Positions 11,470 through 21,410 of a stretch of 64,000 nucleotides of DNA are shown in pieces. Each line of letters opens with the position of its first letter. Position 1 is the stretch's first letter. Source of the DNA: Raphanus sativus (taxonomy: Eukaryota; Streptophyta; Magnoliopsida; Brassicales; Brassicaceae); contig NC_079511.1 in assembly GCF_000801105.2 (NCBI RefSeq), positions 16,887,792 through 16,951,791 of the forward strand. Reading direction: 5' to 3'. Under the pieces are notes generated by a model, which worked only from the letters and a program-made list of their open reading frames with translations, did not search any database and was not told the origin of the DNA. The position numbers and the translations under genes are program-made.

Positions 11470-12714
11470 GGAATGTCAAACAGGTCGTCCCGTCCCGTCC
11501 TGTCCCGGACTGCAGCGGGCTCGTCGATTTGCGGTTCATTGCGGTCCAGTCCCGCGCGGGCTGCGGTACTCCAAAGCCCCGGCCCAATCCCGTCCCGCCT
11601 AAAGTCCTGTTACAAACGGGCCGGCCCGCGGGATAACTTCAATCTGCAACATATAGGTTTGGGACATCAGTACGTAACAGATGTAGCAAATACTTATGTT
11701 TCAAAGCATCATTAGGATATTTCAAATTTCCTGTTATACACGATCAAGAATGAAGAGTTCAAGACACAATTATTTTTTTTTAATCAAAACATAACTCATA
11801 ATTTCATAAAAAACCAAATGCTATTGTCATCACCATTCACCTACTTGTTCGCTTTGTAGTTTCAACTCTGTCTTGTCTATTCTTTTCACCTACAAAAACA
11901 AAACACTAATCATACACTGAACACAAAACAAGCATAAGTTGAATCTTAAATCTAACCGAAATAGAGACTTAACGAATACACATTAGGACACTGGTTTTAA
12001 GTTAAAATTTTAACTAACCTAACCGACACATAGACAAACAAGGTGTAGTCATTAGGTGGTGGATCTTACAACATATCAAGCTCATGCGTTGGATCTATAA
12101 GAAGCAATGAAGCTCCAGTGGTGAACACACCTAAAAAGTTAAACCAAGTCAAACTGTTAGACTACAAAAAGAAAAAAAAATCAGTAACTACATAGATCAA
12201 TAACAATTTTTTAAAAAATTATAAGTACATACAGAGGAGAAATGGAGAAGAAAACGAACATGCATGCAGTGAAGGAGAAGTTCCGGTGTATGATCGAAGC
12301 AGGAGAGCCCAGGACCACCGTCGATGAAGAAACCATGGCCGGAAATGGATCTTCTTGCTATGGCTCCAAGAAGTTTCACCTGAGGAGATAGAAGGCGAAT
12401 GGTAGATCAGAGGCATCATGCATGAAGAAACCATGGCCGGAACTCCGTTTCTTGTGGCACCGAGTCGCCTTCCTCTCGCTCTCTCTCTCTCTTTTGTTTT
12501 TCAGGTGGCGGAGGAAATGAGAAGCGAAGAAGATGCGGGACTTTTGGGTATCCCGCGGTCTATCTAGGCCCGTACCGCAAAAGGTCCATCCCGCACAAGC
12601 TCTTTCCCGCGAAGCCCGCAACGTTGCGGGATGACAATCCTTAGGCCCAAACCCGTCCCGCCACAGGTTTAAACGGGCCTGCCCCGCGGTCCACAGGTCC
12701 ATTTGACATTCCTA
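11468..12714. mobile_element. Non-autonomous hAT element with perfect 8-bp target duplication
   Basis: Terminal inverted repeats TAGGAATGTCAAA (11468-11480) and its complement TTTGACATTCCTA (12702-12714) bound 1247 bp. The 8-bp duplication TATATATG flanks it exactly (11460-11467 and 12715-12722), as expected of hAT transposases. Both subterminal regions are GC-rich with CCCGTCCCG and CCCGC motifs. The interior contains a degenerate duplication of ATGAAGAAACCATGGCCGGA-type sequence near 12326 and 12420. There is no transposase frame, so it depends on an enzyme in trans. Confidence 0.9.
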
Positions 12715-12950
12715 TATATATGTTATTGGATCAAAAAATATAAATATATATGTTTTAGGATCAAAAATATATATATGTTCTTGGATCAAATATTTTATAA
12801 ACATACAAAAGTTTAATATATATATATATGTTCTTGGATAGAAGTTATAATGCTGATACTAACATAAAATTTATATATATATACATAAAAAGCATTGGGT
12901 ATAATATATATATACATAAAAAAGCATTGGGTATAATATAAAAGTTATAA
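12715..12950. repeat. AT-rich short tandem motifs
   Basis: Repeated units such as TTCTTGGATCAAA with TATATATG, and AAAAAGCATTGGGTATAATA, recur several times. They continue the simple repeats into which the hAT element inserted. No gene is seen from here to the GA tract. Confidence 0.6.
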
Positions 12951-13439
12951 TACGTTGAACATTTTCTGCGAGGAAGAATTTATAAACATAAAAAAGTTTA
13001 ATAGAAGAGAAAATCTGTTCGACATTAACTATATAGCATTGGACATTAAATATATGCACATCACGTATAGCACATCAAAAGCATTGATTATAACATATGT
13101 GCACTACAATGGCATGAGATGTAAATGTTCTAGGCAAGGATGGGCTTTTTGAAAAATTGGTGTGAGATGAAATGTGGAGATGCCACATAAGAAATGGCAC
13201 ACATGTAATAAACACATGGGCAAAAAGTTATTTTCATAAGTGGTCTCCTCAAATAATAGTAAGGGGATTGTTTTTTTCATTCTTCTCTTCACTTTCTATA
13301 TAATTTCCAATAACAAAAAAAATTGGATACAAAAATTTTTGAATTGTGTAAAACAAGTGCAATGACTGATATTAAATTATTTTATATTTTTCTATAGCTA
13401 CTTATTTTTATAATTGATTCTAAATCTTATATATTGATC

Positions 13440-13509
13440 TAAACATATTAAATATATAATCAAAATTTAAATTTAAGTGAAAAACGGGCGTAGTCCGGGC
13501 CGACCCTAG
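13440..13509 (+). mobile_element. Helitron 3'-terminus-like sequence
   Basis: The plus strand reads ACGGGCGTAGTCCGGGCCGACC followed by CTAG|T at 13506-13509. The GC block is only weakly self-complementary. It resembles the CCCGCGCGTAGCGCGGG-type ends of Brassicaceae Helitrons after mutation. No matching 5' end was found. Confidence 0.35.
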
Positions 13510-13618
13510 TAATCAATAAATCACTACATTTGATCTTTCATCCTTGTTCAATCGCTTCACTTCTTTTTTTGTAGTATCACAAAGAGCCGTACTTAAATTT
13601 ACTTTAAGAGCCAGGCAC

Positions 13619-14150
<532 letters not shown>

Positions 14151-14460
14151 AGATATATAAAAAAGTAATACAGAAACTATTAAAATATAAAAAATATTTT
14201 AAATTCAAACTTTTTATAAAAAACCAAATTTTATAAAAAAATACAATTTTATAAAAAAATACAATTTTCAAAAAAAATCCAATTTATCTTTCAAATTTTC
14301 TTTTTGAAATTTTAAAATGCTTTTTCAAACTATTTTTAAAAAAATTGTTTTCAAATTTTAATATTCAAAATATAATTATATATTCAAAAATAATAAGACA
14401 CAATAAATAATATATATTCAAAAATTTAAAGGTATATAAAATGTAATGTACTACAGTTTT

Positions 14461-14675
14461 GGACATATAATTTGGACTTGAGGTGCAATTTATAAAATCG
14501 CATGGATACATATGATATTTTGAAAGTTGAGTCTTATGAGTAAACATGAATAGAATTTATCTTTCAATAACACTATAATTGGGATTTGATGTGCAATATA
14601 GAAAATCACATGGATACATATGATATTTTGAAAGTTGAGTCTTATGAATAAACATGAATAGAATCCATTCCCCAA
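14461..14675. repeat. Two-copy direct repeat, about 110 bp
   Basis: The block containing CATGGATACATATGATATTT and GAAAGTTGAGTCTTATGA followed by AAACATGAATAGAAT occurs at about 14500-14560 and again at about 14609-14664. Flanking sequence is also similar (TTTGGACTTGAGGTGCAAT against TTGGGATTTGATGTGCAAT). It is a local tandem duplication in AT-rich DNA. Confidence 0.75.
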
Positions 14676-15254
14676 TAAACTAGATTTAGTTAGAATTACA
14701 GAATCAATAATAACAAAACTTTTTGATTAACAAGAGATTTGAATATATTTTAAAAACTATTAACCAATAACAATGGATTTCATTAAGATTTTTGAAATCT
14801 AAGAACCAATACCAATGGAATTTTTTTTACAAAAAAATAATAATAATGGAATCTCAGAATTTTCAAAGTTCATGTATGAGAATTCACTTACCAATAACCT
14901 CTTCTAAATATTTAGTTACAAATTTTTAATTTTTATTTTTGATCAATTTATAGCTATTTTTTTTTTGACCACCCATAATACGAGTTTTGAAACTCATTTT
15001 CAAGAGTTTAATTCCTTGCAATGAGGGTGTTGAAGAATATGTTTGTCTACGCGGACACGTTATGTTCATGGACAACTATGAACAATTGAAGATGTCTTTT
15101 AGAAAAAAGATGTGGGGCTTTTATCTTTTCTTCAAAGTGTATCCAATAACAAAAATGATACTTAAACAAACCACATATATGTGCCTTTTTGTTTCGAAAG
15201 AGACGAGACATAAAGAAAGTTAAGAAACACATTAACAAAGAGAAGTGGTTGAAG

Positions 15255-15822
15255 CCATGTTCGAAAATACGCTAGGCCTAACGCGTGCGGTTAGGTAGGG
15301 CCTAGCGCGTAATCAGTTAATCGGAGATTACGCGGAGATTAATCGGGGAGGAAATTTAGGGTTTTTATATAGTGTTAACCAGTTATATAAAATTATTTTA
15401 TAAAAAAAATAGTAAAAACCACTTTGGCGTAGTGACTAGTGCTGTAATAATATAAAGAGGTCATGGGTTCGAACTGTGGTGTCTCCTTTTTCTAGGGTTT
15501 TCAGGTTTTTTCACATTTTAATGAAGGGCAAAAATGTATTTTAAGCTTCATCTTCTACAGAACTCGTTTGCAACCCTACAATACGGCGTTTTAAAGTTTT
15601 TTGCCATCAATTTCATCATTTTCTTTCGATTTTCTTCATGGTTTTACCCATATTTCATAGATCTAAGTAGAATACATCAAGTTTTTGTTCAAAATCGAAT
15701 ATCAGAAGAATCTTTTTTCAACACTTCCCAGTTTTTGGCCGAGTTGGGTCAAATCGAAACGGTAGAGCACCGTCGAGCGTATTTCCGCCGCATATTCGGG
15801 TGCACAGACCGCGTTTTCGAAC
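15255..15822. mobile_element. Possible TIR element containing a tRNA-like promoter
   Basis: Near-identical inverted ends, TGTTCGAAAATACGC at about 15258 and the complement of TGTTCGAAAACGCGG at about 15806-15820, bound some 560 bp. Inside are palindromic GGCCTA/TAGGCC repeats. At 15425-15475 there is a tRNA-like pair: box A-like TGGCGTAGTGAC and box B-like GGTTCGAACT. No target duplication was recognised and no protein domain is seen, so the class is uncertain. Confidence 0.4.
15425..15475 (+). promoter_or_regulatory. tRNA-like A/B boxes (possible SINE-derived Pol III promoter)
   Basis: Box A-like TGGCGTAGTGAC (15425-15436) and box B-like GGTTCGAACT (15466-15475) are spaced as in a tRNA gene. 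The surrounding bases do not fold into a full cloverleaf by eye, so this is not called a tRNA. Confidence 0.4.
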
Positions 15823-16017
15823 ACGGGGTAGAAGTATAAGTCATCTCTCCATCTCTTAGCCAAGAATGAATTGTTTATTTATATTTTAAAACATAACTTA
15901 CGATATTCGTGTAAATTTTTGTGTGTTTTGTCTTTTTTCTTTTAATTGTCAGGTCAATCTACTGTATATCAATATACAAAGTGATGATATACGACTGATA
16001 AAAATTCATGAAATAGT

Positions 16018-16143
16018 TTTTAGCTAAGACAGCTAGATCCTTTCATAGGAAGTTACATTTTATTGGTTGTTCTATTCTGGTCTGGTTATCCAGACCACCT
16101 CAAGCTTGAGTAATAGAATAGTCGTTTGCCGTCAAAAAAAAAA
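16018..16143 (+). mobile_element. 5'-truncated LINE tail with 17-bp target duplication
   Basis: The direct repeat AAAATTCATGAAATAGT at 16001-16017 recurs immediately after a poly(A) run at about 16144-16160. The intervening ~126 bp ends GTTTGCCGTCAAAAAAA, a typical plant L1 3' end. This is a severely 5'-truncated retroposon. Confidence 0.75.
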
Positions 16144-16159
16144 AAAATTCATGAAATAG

Positions 16160-17230
16160 TATAAGTTTTGAATATAAACCAGCTGATATATAATTAATAC
16201 ATTACAATGATGTTGTTGTAAGAAATATGTTCTTACTTATCAATCAGTGTCTTTGTAAATTATAATCAGGGGAAATAATTATCAAATTTTACATTCGATT
16301 TCTTATACATGTTGCCGGCATATGAAATATACAATATAAAACTAGTTACCAGACAAATGAGGTTTTGGATATATTAAGATTGTTGTAAATGTACAAGTTA
16401 AAATCCACATTATAGTGTTTTGCAGACATCTTCTAAGTGAATTTCTGGCTAAATTAAATTTAGTTTTCTTTTTTCTTTTCAAACGTTAAAATGTTTAAAT
16501 ATAGTTTTCATATAAATAGAAATCTACAATATAACCATTTTTTTATAATAAAAGTACCATATAACCGTTTTTAGTTGCATAGTTCCAGTATCTAATTTAT
16601 AAATTTGAGTTGCCAAGAATAATATCAGAAAATATAATAATATGTTTTCCAGCTAAGTGAAGAATATATAATAATTTTATCAGAAAAATTGGTTTACGAG
16701 GTTGAATTGTGTGACCAAAACATAAGAAACGAGGTTTTAAGTTTTTTTTTCAGGAAAAAAGTATTTGGAAATGAAATTCTTTTTTTTTTTTGAAATAAAA
16801 GAATCTCATTTTTTTGGAAATGAGATTCTATTACAAAGAATGAAAACAGGTTTTATAAGTCTCATTAACTGCCTAGGAGATTACGGTGCTACGTACTTTC
16901 TCCGTTTTAATGTAATTGTCATTTTAGATTTGTGCATAAAAATTAAAAAATATATGATTTTATATATTTTTAAAATAAAAACATAACTACTTATACACCT
17001 ACCATAGTTCAACCAACTAAAAAAATAAATTAAAGAATTTGATTAATCAATTTTATATTAAAATCTTAAAAGTAACATTTATTTTGAAACATTTTTTCCT
17101 ATTTTTTCCTACGATGATAATTAAACTAAAACGGAGTTAATATTCTAAATACGAAGTATTTTTTTAAAAAGAAAATCTGGCACGTAATGGTGGGCTGCTA
17201 TGAGCCGAGTAAAAAATTACAAATGATGAA
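16160..17230. other. AT-rich intergenic DNA
   Basis: No coding sequence, RNA gene or terminal-repeat pair was recognised. Short poly(T) and poly(A) runs are present, for example near 16780. Confidence 0.5.
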
Positions 17231-17231
17231 G

Positions 17232-18130
17232 ATGGTGCATGAAATTGTGTTACCAATGATAACCAACAGTATGACTATAAGTAGCTAAATCTACCGGATT
17301 GGAAAGCCAACCCGGAGGTGTGGAATCGACATAAAACATAGCCGATGGAAAGTTTCTTGCACCACGTGCAAGCTTATCCGCCATAGTATTTTGTGCTCTT
17401 AGAATATATCTGATCTGAAAGTCATTGAAAAAAGTTTTACTGCGTCTGAACTCTTCCAAGTGTGTATAGAAAACTGGTAATTCTTTAGGTGACGATACCA
17501 TCTTCACTAGTTGAGAACAATCCGTCGCAAAAGTTACATCAGAAAAAGAGGGTTTTCATACATTCCATCGCCCAGACCAACGCTTCACATTCAGCATGCA
17601 AAGGTTAGAGGCTTCTTCGAAAATTTATCGCCCCCATCATAACATCGATCGAGCCATTTTTCCGGCAGAACCACCTCTGCTCTGTGAATGTATCATCTTT
17701 TTTCCAGGCTCCATCACTATAACAAAACCTGGTAGACTCCAAAGATTGCCACCCATTCCTTTGAAATGTAATCTCATGTTGGGAAAGCACCTGATCCCCA
17801 TCCCCATTTATCGACGTTTGTGCTTCTATCCAAATAATACTCTCCATTTCTGTTCAAAGAAGAATTTCTTGAAGATTTCCATTCTTATTCGAGTAAATCT
17901 TATCATTTCTACTTTTTCAGATATACCATATAGTATCCACAGAAAGAACTATAATCATCCCCTTCCGGTAATCTCCAAAATAGATAATTCATACTAGTAT
18001 AAATCGATGTGGATGGGAAATAACCAGGAACCGAGGGAATCCTGGAAAGAGACCATGCTTGCAGTGCTGGGAGACAGTCAAACAGAACATGGTTAGTTGA
18101 TTCCTCTTCCGTCCCACACAAACTGCATCG
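17232..18130 (-). pseudogene. LINE ORF2 3' fragment (zf-RVT to RNase H), broken
   Basis: On the minus strand, in LINE order, are a zinc-binding reverse-transcriptase tail (CGTEEESTNHVLFDCLPALQAWSL region, 18121-17909), a linker with part of the RNase H N-terminal half (17847-17605), and the RNase H C-terminus (17507-17250, containing NTMADKLARGARNF). The frames shift between blocks, and the EEP endonuclease and RT core are absent. No poly(A) or target duplication remains at its 3' side near 17230. Confidence 0.8.
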
Positions 18131-18582
18131 TACAATTTTTTTTTAATATAATGTGTTAGTGTCGTGTGTATTTAACTTTTTGATTTTATTTTTTTTAATA
18201 ATTTTAAGATTCGTATTTTTAAAAACAAATTAGGTACATATCTAACTTAAAATGAAGATTTTTAATTTTAACTTTTTAATAATATTGATTTTATTATTAT
18301 TTTAGAAATGTAAGCTAAGTATAATAATTCAAAGAAAAATTATTAAAAGTTATGTTATTTTAGTTATTAAGTTAATTTGAATCAAATTAGTGATATGTAA
18401 ATTATTATGTTGTAAAATAACAAAAATAAAAATTAAAAGTAGTGGAGGGAGGATGTTGAATCTTATAAAACAATATACCGTAGAGAATAGAGAGTTAAAA
18501 TGAAATGTGTGTTGAATAAATAAGTTGGTTGGGGAAAAAATGATACGAAATATTAAAAAGAGAAAAAGATACATCAATAATG
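18130..18582. other. AT-rich intergenic DNA, possibly the former upstream region of the LON-domain gene
   Basis: No feature recognised. Removing the insertions between 18583 and 25581 would place this segment directly upstream of the host gene at 25712. It may therefore contain displaced promoter sequence (inference). Confidence 0.35.
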
Positions 18583-20160
18583 AAATGAATTTTTGAAACA
18601 ACTAAAGAAAGTGAGTCTAAGAAACTTTCTCTCTCTGTTCTCACTCTTCCATCTTTCACAGATGAGAGAAAGCTATCATCGCCGGATCTTTTCTGGTGAT
18701 GTATTAGTGATGGGCCTAACTCACACCCAAAAGCTAGCTCAAGAGTGGAGGATTGCCTATACACATATATATTGCCCAAGGACCATATATTTGGTCGATG
18801 TGGGACTCTAATAGCCCCTCTCGAGATGTGGGTGGGAAACGGTCCAACGGAAACAGCCCAAGCCCAACATCTCGGAAATACCACAGCAAGATGGGCCATT
18901 TTTATAGGCTACATAGGTAGACAACTATTTATATGGGAAATCATCTTGCTGGGCTTAACCATGGGCTCTGATACCATATTAGTGATGGGCCTAACTCACA
19001 CCCAAAAGCTAGCTCAAGAGTGGAGGATTGCCCACACACTTATATATTGCCCAAAGACCTTATGTTTAAACGATGTGGGACACATCTAATAGCCCTTCTC
19101 GAGATGTGGGTGGGAAACGGTCCAACGGAAACAGCCCAAGCCCAACATCTCGAACATACCACAGCAAGATGGGCCATTTTTATAGGCTACACATAGGTAG
19201 ACAACTATTTATATGGGAAATCATCTGCTGGGCTTTCACCATGGGCTCTGATACCATATTAGTGATGTGCCTAACTCACACCCAAAAGCTAGCTCAAGAA
19301 TGGAGGATTGCCCATACACATATATATTGCCCAAGGACCATATATTTGGTCGATGTGGGACTCTAATATGATGTTATCACCCGTGTATCGGGTTTGTCTT
19401 TGGCAAGGGTGGCTATCATAGCACCTCTTGGCCAGCTTATGTCTCCCGTGTGTCGGGCTTCCCTTCCGGTGAACGGCGGCTTTCATAGCGTTGTTTCTGC
19501 TGGCTTTTTACGATTCATCAGATTTCTGATGTTTCTGTGTAGTTTCTTCTACTGGATCTTGTCCGGTTTCGTTTTCTTAATTTATTTTCTTAGTTTGTCT
19601 GGATCATCCTCGCTTCTTTAATCGTAAAGTTTCAATCGAATCAAAACATTTAGATCGATTTGTTTCATCCTCCCCTCTTTGTTAGGGTTTAATCATCTTC
19701 AAGCTTACTTATATTTTAAAAGATGATTTGGTTTGATTGTAAGGATTTGAGACTTTCGTCTGGTTTTAATATTGATTCGATTGGTTCTAGGTTTCAAGTT
19801 TTCGAAGCGTTTTTTGGTTCCTTCTATGCTGAATCGAAATCTAGTCATAGCCGACTTCTCTTTCCCGTGCTTCCTGTCTCCGGTGTGTTTCCGGTGGAAC
19901 ACCGGTTAGTCCGTCCGGCAACGACTTACCTCTGGGTGAAGTTAGGTGACGTCTCCGCTCCAAAACACGTGTTCCTCTCGAGTTCGGAGCTCTACACGTG
20001 TGAGCTATCTTGGCAAAGTCACGATCTTCCATTTGCCTTCTTTTGTTACTGGGCTTTGGGCCTCTTTGTAATTTTTATGTTTGCCTTTTTATGTCTTTTA
20101 TTGTATACTGCCTTTTTTCTAATATAATACCAGTGACAAAAAAAAATGAATTTTTGAAAC
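18583..20160 (+). mobile_element. Non-autonomous LINE-type retroposon with 17-bp target duplication, hosting a TRIM
   Basis: The direct repeat AAATGAATTTTTGAAAC occurs at 18583-18599 and 20144-20160. The right copy directly follows CAGTGACAAAAAA, an L1-like tail. The 5' part carries ACTTTCTCTCTCT, also seen near the start of the intact LINE at 20167. There is no endonuclease or RT frame. Without the nested TRIM and one copy of its 5-bp duplication the body is about 0.87 kb. It appears to be a short retroposon mobilised by LINE machinery. Confidence 0.75.
18702..19368 (-). mobile_element. Tandem TRIM (LTR-int-LTR-int-LTR) with 5-bp target duplication
   Basis: Three LTR copies of about 112 bp (18702-18813, 18977-19091, 19257-19368) alternate with two interiors of about 164 bp. 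Each LTR ends in TATTAG/CTAATA. On the minus strand the primer site TGGTATCAGAGCC (initiator-Met tRNA) directly abuts the LTR end, and the purine tract GAGAGGGGC precedes the next LTR. The array is flanked by the duplication TGATG (18697-18701, 19369-19373). It has no coding capacity, which fits a terminal-repeat retrotransposon in miniature. Confidence 0.9.
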
Positions 20161-20249
20161 CATTGTGTACAGGAAAAATCTTTTGGACTTTCTCTCTCTA
20201 ACCTTCGCTAGGCGATTCTAGAATCTCCAGGAGAAATCTATAATCTTCA

Positions 20250-21410
20250 TTGATGAGTACTGATCAAGATCCAAAAAACATCAACATGCAAGAACAAGAT
20301 CATAATCAAGATCTTAATCAACAATACTATGAACAGGCGGATCCTACAAACATCATCTGGAAGGCGCTCCAAGACCTCAATCTCGGAGCTAACCGGTCTC
20401 CATGGTCAGTTCACGAAGATGCGCAGAGAGAATTCGAAAAGGATCATCGCTTGTGTTTGGTTGCTCAAGGATTAAACCCGCAACATCAGAACGGACCGGG
20501 AATCAAGGTCACTCTCCCTCGGACTTGGCAACTGGTAGGGAAAGTGGAGGGTCAAGTGAACGATGACGATTCAGTTAACTTCTACTTCACTTCTGAGCAC
20601 CATCTTCTCAACGTTTTGGAGAAACAGCCATATACCTACAGAGGGTTGATTGTAGCTCTAGATAGATGGTCTCATATGGGTTCTCTGACTTATCTCAGGC
20701 AAATTCCGTTTAGGGTTCGTATCTATAATCTCCCCAATATATACCGCAGACAAGGAATAGTTTACAGTATCGGCTCAAGACTTGGTCAAGTGGGTGATGT
20801 CTCTATAATAGAGCCGAGGAATAACAGAGAAGCTAAAGTCTGGGTTAACATCCTCTTTGATGTCGACGATGTCATCACTCTCAAAAGGTCCATTGAAATT
20901 ATCAAGAATAAGCCACCGGTGGAGCTTGAATTCAGATACATGGGTCTTTTGAAGTTTTGTACTCTCTGTGGAAGCCTCAAGCATGCTTTTGATGTCTGCA
21001 ATGAATCAGCTCACATGAGTCAGCGACAGTATGAGCTGATGGATATTGGAACTAACCCTTATATGACGGCTCAGGAAAGGAAAGAAGCCATTGATGAATA
21101 TAAAACAATAAGAGAAGTGGGAGAATCTTCAGGTTCAGTGCTTCCTATGATCACAGATGCTGCCCACTATGAAGCCTCTGAAGCAACTGTTGGTCATCTG
21201 GTTCAAGTTCAAGGCAACCAAGCACATCAAGGAACAGAGAGCACCCTTACTTCACAGGAGGATCTACCTACTAGTCAAGAAGATCATGGAACCAAGAGGA
21301 AATCTATGGAAGGAGCAGAAGATACAGCACAAGATTCAGCAAAGAGACTTGAGACAGAGCATCCGAACAATGGTTTGGCGGTTCTCCTCAAACCGCAAGA
21401 TCGCCCATGA
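20250..21410 (+). CDS. LINE ORF1 protein (DUF4283 plus CCHC zinc knuckle)
   Basis: This 386-residue protein is the nucleic-acid-binding ORF1 of a plant L1. Residues ~40-200 look like the DUF4283 domain of plant LINE and transposon proteins. A zinc knuckle, CTLCGSLKHAFDVC (C-x2-C-x4-H-x4-C), follows at about residues 237-250, and the C-terminal third is polar and probably disordered. It is expected to coat LINE RNA in the cytoplasm. The ATG at 20250 is the first of the frame and follows an adenine-rich leader. Its stop TGA (21408-21410) overlaps the ORF2 start in ATGA, so ORF2 may be made by termination-reinitiation. No frame damage is seen. Confidence 0.9.
   Translation: MMSTDQDPKNINMQEQDHNQDLNQQYYEQADPTNIIWKALQDLNLGANRSPWSVHEDAQREFEKDHRLCLVAQGLNPQHQNGPGIKVTLPRTWQLVGKVEGQVNDDDSVNFYFTSEHHLLNVLEKQPYTYRGLIVALDRWSHMGSLTYLRQIPFRVRIYNLPNIYRRQGIVYSIGSRLGQVGDVSIIEPRNNREAKVWVNILFDVDDVITLKRSIEIIKNKPPVELEFRYMGLLKFCTLCGSLKHAFDVCNESAHMSQRQYELMDIGTNPYMTAQERKEAIDEYKTIREVGESSGSVLPMITDAAHYEASEATVGHLVQVQGNQAHQGTESTLTSQEDLPTSQEDHGTKRKSMEGAEDTAQDSAKRLETEHPNNGLAVLLKPQDRP

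Larger units (their letters stand above)
9044..13267 (-). mobile_element. Helitron carrying an RPA1-like fragment, interrupted by a hAT element
   Basis: The minus-strand 3' end is clear: hairpin CCGCGCAGGGCGCGG (9054-9068) followed by CTAG|T (9047-9044). The 5' end is less certain. The best candidate is A|TCCCCTTACTATTATTTG at 13267, followed by the GAGGAGACCAC..TGCCATTTCTTATGTGGCA type of sequence that begins many Brassicaceae Helitrons. Inside are a four-exon RPA1-like fragment on the same strand, a tandem duplication, and a later hAT insertion at 11468-12714. Without the hAT and one 8-bp duplication the element would be about 3.0 kb. Confidence 0.6.

Noticed and set aside
12197..12702. Minus-strand frames of 60-108 codons inside the hAT element
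   Set aside because: They overlap one another in different frames, lack transposase motifs and lie in GC-rich subterminal DNA.
15425..15490. tRNA gene
   Set aside because: A- and B-box-like motifs are present, but no acceptor stem or complete cloverleaf could be drawn.
15534..15839. 101-codon plus-strand frame
   Set aside because: It runs through the inner part and right end of the TIR-like element; no recognisable domain, and its 3' end coincides with the inverted terminus.
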